From Vitis vinifera (lineage: Eukaryota; Streptophyta; Magnoliopsida; Vitales; Vitaceae): DNA of 64,000 bases. Below, in pieces: positions 17,752 to 28,930 of the stretch. A program made the translations under genes and the position numbers. Location of the stretch: assembly GCF_030704535.1 (NCBI RefSeq), contig NC_081817.1:29203001-29267000 (forward strand). The letters are read 5' to 3'. Positions within the stretch are counted from its first letter, which is position 1, and each line of letters starts with the position of its first letter. The notes beneath the pieces are model-generated. The model was given only the letters and a program-made list of their open reading frames with translations. It made no database searches and was not told where the DNA came from.

Positions 17752-20133
17752 ATGGCTGCCAGGTTCTTGCTTCTTCTTGTCCTTCCGTCTTTAGTTTTTT
17801 CTCAATATTGCACTGATCTTGATATTACCGCCTCCAACAACTCGCCTAGATGTGTATCACCTTCTGGTGAATTTGCGTTTGGGTTTTACCGCCTTGGCAG
17901 TCAAAGTCTCTTCTTGCTTGCTATCTGGTTCGAAAAAATACCAGAAAAAACCTTAGTTTGGTATGCAAATGGAGATAACCCGGCTCCTAAAGGATCCAAA
18001 CTTGAACTTACCTCTGATGGCCAGTTCATACTAAGTGATCCACAAGGCAAAGAGATATGGAGACCTCAGAACTCTGTTACCGCGGTCACTCATGCTGCCA
18101 TGCTTGATACTGGTAACTTTGTTCTTGAAAATAGGAATCAAAATCTTACAGTGTGGCAGAGCTTCCAGAATCCAGCCAACACCATCTTGCCAACTCAAAC
18201 ACTGGAAATCGGTGGCACCATGTATTCTCAGCAGTCAAACAGCAGCTACTCAAAGGGGAGGTTCCAGCTTCAAATGGAAGCTGGAGGCAATCTCGTACTT
18301 AATACCTTGGACCCAGAATCTGGTAAAGCATATGATGTTTATTATTCAAGCAACACCAATGATGCTGCAAATAGCGGCAATTCTGGCCAACGGGTGATTT
18401 TTGATGAGTCAGGTAGCATCTATGTTCTTCTAAGGAATGGAGGTACTGTTAACATCGCCTCCGGAAGTAGCTTGACGGGAGATTACTATTACCGGGCAAC
18501 GCTTGACCAGGATGGAGTTTTCAGGCTATATAATCGTGACAACAGCAGTACTTCTTGGTCTGTTGTGAAAAACATTCCTGATAACATTTGTACCGTGACC
18601 CCAAGTAATCTTGGCAGTGGAATTTGTGGGTTCAACAGCTATTGTTCCATTGATGGAAGGGGGCTGCCTGATTGTCTATGCCCAGATGGGTACTCTCATT
18701 TGGATCCTCTTGACAGAAAACAAGGCTGTAAACCGAATTTTGAATTGCCCAGCTGCCAAACAGCTGTTGATGGATGGGAAGCAAACAAGGATGCAGTAGA
18801 GTTCAGAGAATTAAAAGATGTCAACTGGCCATTATCTGATTATCAACTTCAGGAGGGACCTGAATTCAACAAGGAGAAGTGTAAACAGTCTTGCAAAGAT
18901 GATTGCCTCTGTGTGGTTGCTATCTATAACACTGACAATCAGTGTTGGAAGAAGAAGTTTCCTGTCTCAAATGGAAGACACGAACCAACACAAAATGTGC
19001 TCCAATACACTACTGCTCTCATCAAGGTACGGATTAAAAATGATACTATAGAGAGATGCCCAGACAAGTCTACCTTGATCCTTGTTGGGTCAGTACTCCT
19101 TGGCAGCTCTGTGTTGTTTAATCTCTTTTTGTTGTTAGCAATTCCTGCGGCTGCTCTCTTCTTCTACAACAAGAAACTGATGAATCTCCGGTCCGTTTCA
19201 AGCATATTCGCGACCACCAGTGTGAGAACTTATTCATACAAAGAACTTGACGAGGCAACCTGTGGATTCAAGGAGAAATTGGGCAGGGGAGCTTTTGGAA
19301 CAGTATATAAAGGGGTTTTGGCATCAGATGCTGGGAGATTTGTGGCAGTCAAGAAGTTAGATAAGGTGGTACAGGAAGGTGAGAAGGAATTCAAAACAGA
19401 AGTCACTGTGATTGGGCGGACCCACCATAGGAATTTAGTCAGTTTGCTTGGATACTGTGATCAGGGGGTGCACCGGCTTCTGGTATACGAGTACATGAAC
19501 AATGGATCTTTAGCAGACTTGTTGTTTGGAATATCTACACCTGACTGGAGCCAAAGACTACAGATTGCCTTTGGGATTGCAAAAGGGCTAATGTATTTAC
19601 ATGAAGAGTGCAGCACCCCCATCATCCATTGTGATATAAAGCCTGAAAACATCCTCCTTGACGAGTACCTTACACCTAGGATTTCAGACTTCGGACTAGC
19701 AAAGCTTCTGATGAGAGATCAAACTCGGGCCCTTACAACCATCAGAGGGACCAAAGGATACGTTGCACCAGAATGGTTCAGGAGCAAGCCGATTACGGTG
19801 AAAGTGGATGTTTATAGTTATGGGGTTATGTTACTGGAGATCATCAGTTGCAGGAAGAGCGTACATTCACAGCCAGAAAATGACGAGGAAGCAATACTTA
19901 CTGATTGGGCTTATGATTGCTATAGAGGGCACAGATTGGATAAGCTAGTGAAGAATGATGATGAAGTAAGAAAGTACATGGGGATGCTGGAGAGGGTAGT
20001 GATGGTTGCCATTTGGTGCATTCAAGAGGACCCTTCTTTGAGGCCCTCCATGGGAATGGTCATACTGATGCTTGAAGGAGTTGTTGAAGTTCCTGTGCCC
20101 CCTTGTCCTTTCCCCTTTAGTTCAACCTTCTGA
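17752..20133 (+). CDS. G-type lectin S-receptor-like Ser/Thr protein kinase, 793 aa
   Basis: This is a single-exon receptor kinase. A hydrophobic leader ends near SLVFSQ (about 1-18), then comes a bulb-lectin domain (about 30-145), an EGF-like cluster (GICGFNSYCSIDG), a PAN-like region (CKQSCKDDCLCVVAIY), a membrane helix (about 440-472) and a kinase with LGRGAFGTVYKG, Lys534, HCD 626-628 and DFG 646-648. It is non-RD and appears catalytically complete. It is nearly identical to the genes at 23226 and 39124. Differences include SSIFATTSVR and EATCGFKEKL, where the other two have SSKFPTTSVR and EATGGFKEKL. The start is the first ATG after the mini-ORF and gives a good signal peptide. Confidence 0.94.
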   Translation: MAARFLLLLVLPSLVFSQYCTDLDITASNNSPRCVSPSGEFAFGFYRLGSQSLFLLAIWFEKIPEKTLVWYANGDNPAPKGSKLELTSDGQFILSDPQGKEIWRPQNSVTAVTHAAMLDTGNFVLENRNQNLTVWQSFQNPANTILPTQTLEIGGTMYSQQSNSSYSKGRFQLQMEAGGNLVLNTLDPESGKAYDVYYSSNTNDAANSGNSGQRVIFDESGSIYVLLRNGGTVNIASGSSLTGDYYYRATLDQDGVFRLYNRDNSSTSWSVVKNIPDNICTVTPSNLGSGICGFNSYCSIDGRGLPDCLCPDGYSHLDPLDRKQGCKPNFELPSCQTAVDGWEANKDAVEFRELKDVNWPLSDYQLQEGPEFNKEKCKQSCKDDCLCVVAIYNTDNQCWKKKFPVSNGRHEPTQNVLQYTTALIKVRIKNDTIERCPDKSTLILVGSVLLGSSVLFNLFLLLAIPAAALFFYNKKLMNLRSVSSIFATTSVRTYSYKELDEATCGFKEKLGRGAFGTVYKGVLASDAGRFVAVKKLDKVVQEGEKEFKTEVTVIGRTHHRNLVSLLGYCDQGVHRLLVYEYMNNGSLADLLFGISTPDWSQRLQIAFGIAKGLMYLHEECSTPIIHCDIKPENILLDEYLTPRISDFGLAKLLMRDQTRALTTIRGTKGYVAPEWFRSKPITVKVDVYSYGVMLLEIISCRKSVHSQPENDEEAILTDWAYDCYRGHRLDKLVKNDDEVRKYMGMLERVVMVAIWCIQEDPSLRPSMGMVILMLEGVVEVPVPPCPFPFSSTF

Positions 20134-21518
20134 AACTACACATCCCTATGACAGTATATACGCACCTACTCATCTTTGTAATCCTGGGAGTTCCATATAT
20201 CATGAACTTCAGTTGAATATATATGTTTGTTCTTATATAGTGTTTTCTTTGTTAGTATGGTTCCATTTTCTTGTTCTAATAGTACAAACAAGGTTGCTAC
20301 ACAATGGCTATAAATTTCAAGGTGGCAGGTAAACATCTAGATGGTCTTCTTCTCTTCCAGTTGATGTAACATGATTCATCAGCCCATGGCTTCCCTCGTA
20401 TTCTGACCTTTACAGGTATTGAAAAATTGGCAAGTACTTGCTGCAAAAAGTGTATTTTCTAAGTGTTTAGAAAATTCAAAACCATCTGTGAACTCTATCT
20501 ATATAGAAATTTTGGCAACTTCACCAAAAGTCTTTCAAGGTTTTGGAAGATTCAAAACTTAGAAAACCACCCGGTGGTTTCGTATATCAACAGTATGAAA
20601 GCGTGTTGTGGACACGGAGCTTGCATTCTTATTTCAATCTTAGTTTGGACCATTTAATTAAACCCATCTACTAGTCAGCCCAAGGTTTCTTGTAGCCATC
20701 TTTTGATGATAACGAAATAAGAGGTTGGTATTTAATGTAATGTTTCAAAAAATAATTTCTCTCAGTCCCATAGTTACCAATTACCAACAACTTTGTCATG
20801 ATGTTGACGGCTTCAAACACTTAATTCCAGTTCAATCCTTCTTCCATTGGAAATTTTCTCTTGCTTATAATTATAACCTTCATATGGGAAACTGCTTTAC
20901 CAGTTGCTTGAATCCTCGATCTCCTAATCTCCAAAGTATATTTCAATGCTTTTTAGAGTAAAGATGGTGGGCATGAGATCCTCGAAGGGAATACCACAGT
21001 TTTGGTTTTGTTGTATGCATCCACTTTGCTCTTAGCTTTTCTTTTAGGCTCCCATGACTCTGATGGCCAAATAATTTGAGTTAGAGTTAATATAATATTA
21101 GCTAACTAATTAATTATTAAATTGTATGTAGAGCTCACTAGTTAATCTATTCCCCTTGTTTATTCTATAAAAAATCTCATTACAATGGTATATGAATTTA
21201 GAAAATGTTCTATATAATAATTTTTTTATTAAAAAAATTTATATATTTTAATTAGGAAATTGAGATATTTCCTAACAAATTTTAAAAAACAAATTTTTCA
21301 TAGACAAATAAACGAATGAAGGGAAAGTAGAGAAGAGTGGGGTGGAGTTCATATATATAAGAAAAATTTTAAACTATATTTGTTTATTATGATTTTGGAA
21401 AAGAGAGAAAATATCGAAACATTGTCAATATTTTCATTAAAATATATGTAATTAGTGATGCATTTGTTAAAAAAAGGTACCCATGTTTCAATGATATTTG
21501 ATTATCTTCTTTATAAAT

Positions 21519-21521
<3 letters not shown>

Positions 21522-21566
<45 letters not shown>
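21522..21566. repeat. (AT)n microsatellite
   Basis: About 22 AT units sit at a point where the paralogous flanks at 27450 and 42738 have only CATATAG. The expansion is specific to this copy of the unit. Confidence 0.95.
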
Positions 21567-21570
<4 letters not shown>

Positions 21571-22359
21571 ATTGAATATACTACAAAGAGATGTGTAAAA
21601 TGAAAAAAAATAAAATAAAATTTGAAATCCATTAAAAAATTCATTTTTTCAACTCTCCTTTATTTTCTTTTTCCTTCTTAAATTATTTAATAACTTTTCA
21701 TTAAATTATCTATTTTTTCTTCATTTTTTTAGTTGGCATCCAAACAATACATAGGACAGAATATAGGAGAAAATCAAGGACAACTCTCTTTATCTACGGG
21801 TTTGACTATCTTTTAGTTTTTTTTTTTTTTAATTTTTAATTTTTAATTTTTTTTTTTTTTAAGAATTCCTTTATTGAATGACTAATATCATGTGCATTTT
21901 TGTTAAATGTGGAGGATTCACATTCATTTGATGTTTCATTGGACCAAAAATGTATAAAGTAATTATTTTGGATATACTTTATCCATGTCATGTTTTAAAA
22001 GTGATGCTTATTAAATACTTATATTTTGTAGTTCTTGTTAATGTTCAATATAAGCATGCAAATTGAGAAGACTTTATGATTTTAGGACCTAGACAAGAAT
22101 TACTAGATGTAGAAATGAATACAAGGATAAACCAACTTCCTATTAATTTTATTACATAATTAATGTTGTTAACTATTTTATGTTTATATTTTGTATCATA
22201 AATTTATTTGTATACAAACTCAACACTTTTGTGATGAAATTCAAAGCAGTATGGTCTACTCACCGCTCCTTTCCCCACCATATTTATAGTATGTTCATCA
22301 ATTTTTATTTACACCTTGCTTTGTCCTCAACAATAATAATGAAAAGAGGCTCCTTATTC

Positions 22360-22527
22360 ATACCATTTCTCATATTGTTCATGCCTTGCTTTACATTATT
22401 TGTATCATTTTTTGCATTGTTCATACCATCCGTCATACCCTATCTTACATTATTCATACAATTTCTTACATTATTCATACCTTCTCTTATATTATTCATA
22501 CTTTCTCTTACATTGTTTGTAACTTCT
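22360..22527. repeat. 21-bp tandem repeat, copy 1
   Basis: CTTACATTATTCATAC-type units start at 22444, 22465, 22486 and 22507, with more degenerate units upstream. A period of 21 keeps reading frames open by arithmetic, giving false hydrophobic peptides. The same array recurs at 28290-28455 and, degraded, near 44040-44110. Confidence 0.88.
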
Positions 22528-22689
22528 TTTATTGGTTTAAAATATTGTCAAATTTCATTGGTTTAAAATTTTATTAAATACTTTTTTTTATTTTTTTATT
22601 TTTTATTTTTTTCACCTCCCTTGGGTCGAATTTTTTAGTTAGTAGGGGTAATTGTAAGTGAAATTAATTTTTTTTTTAAATCTTTTTTT

Positions 22690-22979
22690 CTACTGGTGTA
22701 AATGGCAGGGGTAAGACAACTCCTTCTGTTTGGCTGTTTGCTTCCTCTTCGGAAGTTTAATGCCTGACAGGAAAAAAAGAATCCAGATGGCATTTGGGAT
22801 ATCACGTACTTGCATGAGGAGTGTACCACACAGATCATCCATTGTGACATCAAGCCCCAAAATTTTGGATTGGCAAAGCTTCTGATGATTTATCAATCTC
22901 AGACTCTTACAGCCATCAGAGGGACGAAAGGGTACACCGCACCAGAGTGGTTCAGGAACAAGCCAATCACAGCAAGCCA
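22690..22979 (+). pseudogene. Receptor kinase fragment fused to the next gene's 5' flank
   Basis: This is a second copy of the fragment at 16013. It carries [13 protein letters not shown]-like sequence with a stop, [17 protein letters not shown] and a [11 protein letters not shown]-like segment. At 22974-22979 (AAGCCA) it switches to sequence equivalent to 17498 onward in the 5' flank of the 793-aa genes. The whole C-lobe tail present at 16322-16612 is missing. Confidence 0.88.
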
Positions 22980-23225
22980 ACCACACATGTGGTTGGTCAT
23001 AACTAGTTTTTCAAAGATTCAAAGCTTGGAAAACGTGTCAGCAATGACCTTTGAAATGAATTAGGAAGAAGTTTCACGCACGAAAATAATTCCACCGCTC
23101 ACCCAATACGACCGCATTGACCTTGTGCATGCTACTTTTTTCCACTCTCACAATCCCATGTGAATACTGTTATATGTTCTACAAACTTTCTCCGGTTTGA
23201 AGGGTAGTACCAAGGCTCTTCTGCA
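22980..23225 (+). promoter_or_regulatory. Shortened 5' flank of the 23226 kinase gene
   Basis: Only about 245 bp match the 5' flanks of the genes at 17752 and 39124. The more distal part is replaced by a kinase fragment. The mini-ORF MFYKLSPV is retained at 23174-23200. Confidence 0.65.
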
Positions 23226-25607
23226 ATGGCTGCCAGGTTCTTGCTTCTTCTTGTCCTTCCATCTTTAGTTTTTTCTCAATATTGCACTGATCTTGACATT
23301 ACCGCCTCCAACGACTCGCCTAGATGTGTATCACCTTCTGGTGAATTTGCGTTTGGGTTTTACCGCCTTGGCAGTCAAAGTCTCTTCTTGCTTGCTATCT
23401 GGTTCGAAAAAATACCAGAAAAAACCTTAGTTTGGTATGCAAATGGAGATAACCCGGCTCCTAAAGGATCCAAACTTGAACTTACCTCTGATGGCCAGTT
23501 CATACTAAGTGATCCACAAGGCAAAGAGATATGGAGACCTCAGAACTCTGTTACCGCGGTCACTCATGCTGCCATGCTTGATACTGGTAACTTCGTTCTT
23601 GAAAATAGGAATCAAAATCTTACAGTGTGGCAGAGCTTCCAGAATCCAGCCAACACCATCTTGCCAACTCAAACACTGGAAATCGGTGGCACCATGTATT
23701 CTCAGCAGTCAAACAGCAGCTACTCAAAGGGGAGGTTCCAGCTTCAAATGGAAGCTGGAGGCAATCTCGTACTTAATACCTTGGACCCAGAATCTGGTAA
23801 AGCATATGATGTTTATTATTCAAGCAACACCAATGATACTGCAAATAGCAGCAATTCTGGCCAACGGGTGATTTTTGATGAGTCAGGTAGCATCTATGTT
23901 CTTCTAAGGAATGGAGGTACTGTTAACATCGCCTCCGGAAGTAGCTTGACGGGAGATTACTATTACCGGGCAACGCTTGACCAGGACGGAGTTTTCAGGC
24001 TATATAATCGTGACAACAGCAGTACTTCTTGGTCTGTTGTGAAAAACATTCCCGATAACATTTGTACCGTGACCCCAAGTAATCTTGGCAGTGGAATTTG
24101 TGGGTTCAACAGCTATTGTTCCATTGATGGAAGGGGGATGCCTGATTGTCTATGCCCAGATGGGTACTCTCATTTGGATCCTCTTGACAGAAAACAAGGC
24201 TGTAAACCGAATTTTGAATTGCCCAGCTGCCAAACAGCTGTTGATGGATGGAAAGCAAACAAGGATGCAGTAGATTTCAGTGAATTAAAAGGTGTCAACT
24301 GGCCATTATCTGATTATCAGCTTCAGAAGGGACCTGAATTCAACAAGGAGAAGTGTAAACAGTCTTGCAAAGATGATTGCCTCTGTGTGGTTGCTATCTA
24401 TAACACTAACAATCAGTGTTGGAAGAAGAAGTTTCCTCTCTCAAATGGAAGACACGAACCTACACAAAATGTCTTCGAGTACTCAACTGCTCTCATCAAG
24501 GTACGGATTAAAAATGATACTATAGAGAGATGCCCAGACAAGTCTACCTTGATCCTTGTTGGGTCAGTACTCCTTGGCAGCTCTGTGTTCTTTAATCTCT
24601 TTCTGTTGTTAGCAATCCCTGCGGCTGCTCTCTTCTTCTACAACAAGAAACTGATGAATATCCAGTCCGTTTCAAGCAAATTCCCGACCACCAGTGTGAG
24701 AACTTATTCATACAAAGAGCTTGAAGAGGCAACCGGTGGATTCAAGGAGAAATTGGGCAGGGGAGCTTTTGGAACAGTTTATAAAGGGGTTTTGGCATCA
24801 GATGCTGGGAGATTTGTGGCAGTCAAGAAGTTAGATAAGGTGGTACAGGAAGGCGAGAAGGAATTCAAAACAGAAGTCACTGTGATTGGGCGGACCCACC
24901 ATAGGAATTTAGTCAGTTTGCTTGGATACTGTGATCAGGGTGTGCACCGGCTTCTGGTATACGAGCACATGAACAATGGATCTTTAGCAGACTTCTTGTT
25001 TGGAATATCTACACCTGAATGGAGCCAGAGACTCCAGATAGCCTTTGGGATTGCAAAAGGGCTAATGTATTTACACGAAGAGTGCAGCACCCCCATCATC
25101 CATTGTGATATAAAGCCTGAAAACATCCTCCTTGACGAGTACCTTACACCTAGGATTTCAGACTTCGGACTAGCGAAGCTTCTGATGAGAGATCATACTC
25201 GGACCCTTACAACAATCAGAGGGACCAAAGGATACGTTGCACCAGAATGGTTCAGGAGCAAGCCGATTACGGCGAAAGTGGATGTTTATAGTTATGGGGT
25301 TATGTTACTGGAGATCATCAGTTGCAGGAAGAGCGTACATTCACAGCCGGAAAATGAGGAGGAAGCAATACTTGCTGACTGGGCTTATGATTGCTATAGA
25401 GGGCACAGATTGGATAAGCTAGTGAAGAATGATGATGAAGCAGGAAAAGACATGGGGATGCTAGAGAGGGTAGTGATGGTTGCCATTTGGTGCATTCAAG
25501 AGGACCCTTCTTTGAGGCCCTCCATGGGAATGGTCATATTGATGCTTCAAGGAGTTGTTGAAGTTGCTGTGCCCCGTAGTCCTTTCCCCTTTAGTTCAAC
25601 CTTCTGA
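23226..25607 (+). CDS. G-type lectin S-receptor-like Ser/Thr protein kinase, 793 aa
   Basis: Architecture and residue numbering equal those of the gene at 17752: leader, bulb-lectin, EGF-like, PAN-like, membrane helix, and a non-RD kinase with Lys534, HCD 626-628 and DFG 646-648. Distinctive changes are LVYEHMNNG (His for Tyr) and ADFLFGISTPEW in the kinase and VEVAVPRSPF near the C-terminus. All catalytic motifs are kept. Its upstream region is truncated by rearrangement, so its expression may differ from its twins. Confidence 0.94.
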   Translation: MAARFLLLLVLPSLVFSQYCTDLDITASNDSPRCVSPSGEFAFGFYRLGSQSLFLLAIWFEKIPEKTLVWYANGDNPAPKGSKLELTSDGQFILSDPQGKEIWRPQNSVTAVTHAAMLDTGNFVLENRNQNLTVWQSFQNPANTILPTQTLEIGGTMYSQQSNSSYSKGRFQLQMEAGGNLVLNTLDPESGKAYDVYYSSNTNDTANSSNSGQRVIFDESGSIYVLLRNGGTVNIASGSSLTGDYYYRATLDQDGVFRLYNRDNSSTSWSVVKNIPDNICTVTPSNLGSGICGFNSYCSIDGRGMPDCLCPDGYSHLDPLDRKQGCKPNFELPSCQTAVDGWKANKDAVDFSELKGVNWPLSDYQLQKGPEFNKEKCKQSCKDDCLCVVAIYNTNNQCWKKKFPLSNGRHEPTQNVFEYSTALIKVRIKNDTIERCPDKSTLILVGSVLLGSSVFFNLFLLLAIPAAALFFYNKKLMNIQSVSSKFPTTSVRTYSYKELEEATGGFKEKLGRGAFGTVYKGVLASDAGRFVAVKKLDKVVQEGEKEFKTEVTVIGRTHHRNLVSLLGYCDQGVHRLLVYEHMNNGSLADFLFGISTPEWSQRLQIAFGIAKGLMYLHEECSTPIIHCDIKPENILLDEYLTPRISDFGLAKLLMRDHTRTLTTIRGTKGYVAPEWFRSKPITAKVDVYSYGVMLLEIISCRKSVHSQPENEEEAILADWAYDCYRGHRLDKLVKNDDEAGKDMGMLERVVMVAIWCIQEDPSLRPSMGMVILMLQGVVEVAVPRSPFPFSSTF

Positions 25608-26749
25608 AACTACACATCCCTAAGACAGTATATACGCACCTACTCGTCTTTGCAATCCTGGAAGTTCCATATATCATGAACTTCAGTTGAATATCCATGT
25701 TTGTTCTAATAGTGTTTTCTTTGTTAGTATGGTTGCATTTTCTTGTTCTAATAGTACAAACAAGGTTGCTACACTATGGTTATAAATTTCAAGGTGGCAG
25801 GTAAACATCATATTCTCACCTTTACAGGTATTGGAAAATTGGCAAGCACTTTCTGCAAAAAGTGTATTTTCTAGGTGTTTAGAAAATTCAAAACCAGCTG
25901 TGAACTCTATCTATATAGAACTTTTGGCAACTTCACCAAAAGTCTTTCAAGGTTTTGGAAGATTCAAAACATAGAAAACCACCTGATGGTTTCGTATATC
26001 GGCAGTTAGAAAGCGTATTGTGGACACGGAGCTTGCATTCTTATTTTAATCTTAGTTTGGACCATGCAATTAAACCCATCTACTAGTTAGCTCAAGGTTT
26101 CTTGTAGACGAAATAAGAGGTCAGAATTTAATCTAATGTTTCACTCAGCCCCACAGTTACCAATTACCAACAACTTTGCCATGATGTTACTTCAAATACT
26201 TACTTCCAGTCCAATTCTTCTTCCATTGGAAAATTTCTCTTGCTCATAATTACCAACTTCATATGGGAAACTGCTTTGCCAATTGCTTGAATCCTCTCCT
26301 GATCTCCAAAATTTCAATGCTTTTTAGAGTAATGATAGTGGACATGAGATCCTTGAAGGGAATACCATAGTTTTGGTTTTGTTGTATGCATCCCCTTTGC
26401 TCTTAGCTTCTCTTTTAAGGCTCCCATGACTCTGCTGGCCAAATAATTTGAGTCCGAGTTAATCTAATATTAGTTAACTAATTAATTATTAAATTGTATG
26501 TAGATCTCACTAGGTAATCTATTCCCTTTCTTTATTCTATAAAAAATCTAATTACAATACTATATGAATTTAGAAAATATTTATATAATAATTTTTTATT
26601 AAAAAAAATTATATATTCCAATTAAAAAGTTGAGACACTTCCAATAGATTTTAAAAAACAAATTTTTCATACACAGATGAACCGTCGGATGAAGGGAAAG
26701 TAGACAAGAATAGGGTGGAGTTCTATATATAAGAAAATTTTTAAACTAT

Positions 26750-27302
26750 TGTAGACATAAATAAATTACCATTAATTTGGTCTTCTAAAAAAAAGGATAA
26801 GTCTTATTATCTTGTTGGTAAAACCTCCCGGAAAAGAAAATTTGCTAAAATTAAGGAACTAAATCCCTTGAATTAAGCAACTAAAATTGGGGATTTTGAA
26901 ATTCAAATTCCCTATCTTCACCTATAAATAAAGATGTCTTCCATCAAGGAGAGGAGAGGGAAGAAAATTCAGAAATCAAATAAAAACTCCCTATAAGTTC
27001 GGTAAGCGACAAAAGAACTAATACACTCGTTCTTTGTCATTCAACAAGGTCATTCGGGAATAAGCCACTTGTGGCCCTCGATTGATCTTTGAAATCAAGA
27101 AAACGTCATCGTTGTCTTCCAAAGTGCAATCAAGGCAAAAGAATTAAAGGGAAAATATTCTTTGTTAGAAAAAATATTATTATTATTATTTTGAAATTGT
27201 ACCTGCGATATTCTTGAATTTAATAAATCATTTGTTCACACTATTTTTCCTATTTTATTTTGCTAATTTCGCAGGATAAAATTTATGAAATTTCTGTGTA
27301 CA
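26750..27302 (+). mobile_element. Solo LTR, 553 bp, with 5-bp target duplication
   Basis: The insert begins TGTAGACATAAAT and ends TTTCTGTGTACA, flanked by ACTAT at 26745-26749 and 27303-27307. The paralogous flank at 21370-21377 has the uninterrupted empty site. A TATA box (TATAAATA, 26923-26930) lies inside, as expected for an LTR promoter. There is no primer site, interior or second LTR, so it fits LTR-LTR recombination. Family not identified. Confidence 0.9.
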
Positions 27303-27730
27303 ACTATATTTGTTTATTATGATTTTGGAAAATAGTGAAAATATCGAAACATTGTCAATATTTTCATTAAAATATATGTAATTAGTGATGCATTTGTTGA
27401 AAAAAGGTACCCATGTTTCAATGATATTTGATTATCTTCTTTATAAATATCATATAGAATATTGAATATATTACAAAGAGATGTGTAAAAATGGAAAAAT
27501 AAAATAAAATAAAATTTGAAATCCATTAAACTATTCATGTTTTTTTTAACTCTCCTTTATTTTCTTTTTCCTTCTTAAATTATTTAATAACTTTTCATTA
27601 AATTATCTGTTTTTTCTTCATTTTTTTAGTTGGCATCCAAACAATATGTAGGACAGAATATAGGATAAAATCAAGGACAACTCTCTCTTTATCTACGGGT
27701 TTGACCATCTTTTAGCCTTTTTATTTATTT

Positions 27731-27790
27731 ATTTTTAATTTTTAATTTTTAATTTTTAATTTTTAATTTTTAATTTTTAATTTTTTTTTT
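27731..27790. repeat. (AATTTTT)n tandem repeat
   Basis: About eight 7-bp units. The related flank near 21830-21860 has only two or three. Confidence 0.9.
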
Positions 27791-28289
27791 AAGAATTCCT
27801 TTATTGAATGACTAATATCATGTGCATTTTGTTAAATGTGGAGGATCCACATTCATTTGATGTTTCATTGGGCCAAAAATGTATAAACTAATTATTTTGG
27901 ATATACTTTATCCACGTCATGTTTTAAAAGTGATGCTTATTAAATACTTATATTTTGTAGTTCTTGTTAATGTTCAATATAAGCATGCAAATCGAGAAGA
28001 CTTCATGACTTTAGGACTTAGACAAGAATTACTAAATGTAGAAATGAATATAAGGATAAACCAACTTCGTATTAATTTTATTACATAATTAATGTTGTTA
28101 ACTATTTTATGTTTATATTTTAGATCATAAATTTATTTGTATGCAAACCCAACACTTTTGTGATGAAATTTAAAGCAGTATGGTCTACTCAGTGCTCCTT
28201 ACCCACCACATTTGCAATATATTCATCAATTTCTATTTACACATTGCTTTGTCTTCAACAATAATAATGAGAAGAGGCTTCTTATTCAT

Positions 28290-28455
28290 ACCATTTCTCA
28301 TATTGTTCATACCTTGTTTTACATTACTTGTATCATTTTTTGCATTGTTCATACCATCCATCATACCCTATCTTACATTATTCGTACAATTTCTTGCATT
28401 ATTCATACCTTCTCTTATATTATTCATACTTTCTCTTACGTTGTTTGTAACTTTT
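28290..28455. repeat. 21-bp tandem repeat, copy 2
   Basis: Units start at 28372, 28393, 28414 and 28435 with the same 21-bp period as the array at 22444. Confidence 0.88.
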
Positions 28456-28930
28456 CTCACATATTGAAAACAATTTGATAACAAAGGACTAAATTATTTC
28501 AATTTGATTAATAATAAACTCATAAAAAAAAAAGTTCTAAAACCTAAATCTTGTAAATCATTACATATTAAAATGCTACATTTTTACTGGCAAAATTTAT
28601 ATTTAAATAAAAAAATATCAAATATTACCTTTAATAAATGTAATCACTTGAAATATTTTATTTCCTTTATGAAATACAAATTTTTGTTTTTCTTCCTTAA
28701 GAAATCTTATACTTAATCTTTAAATTTGATTTATCACAAATACGTTGGTTGAAGCTATTTAATTTTCATATTAAATTAATATTTCTTTTTCTATATTTGC
28801 ATACCAAGAGTACAAGAGTAGTTGATAAAATTTTCTTATTTTAGATAATTGTTAGGTGCTTAATTAATTAAATAACAAATTATATTTGATATTTAATAAT
28901 AAATTATAATATTACACTTTACACTTGCAT

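Larger units (their letters stand above)
20134..22689. other. 3' flank of the 17752 gene, part of a large duplicated unit
   Basis: No gene is seen. The flank aligns with 25608-28470 and 41506-44110. It contains an AT microsatellite, T-rich runs and a 21-bp tandem repeat. The long hydrophobic open frames around 22180-22577 come from that repeat. Confidence 0.65.
25608..28930. other. 3' flank of the 23226 gene, second copy of the duplicated unit
   Basis: No gene is seen. It matches 20134-22520 with three clear differences: loss of a block around 25805 that the other two copies keep (20336-20400, 41700-41762), absence of the AT expansion, and insertion of a solo LTR at 26750. Sequence past about 28470 to 28930 is AT-rich and unassigned. 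Confidence 0.65.

Noticed and set aside
22180-22577. Hydrophobic ORFs resembling multi-pass membrane proteins
   Set aside because: They lie on a 21-bp tandem repeat whose period is a multiple of three, so openness is automatic; both plus-strand frames are open.
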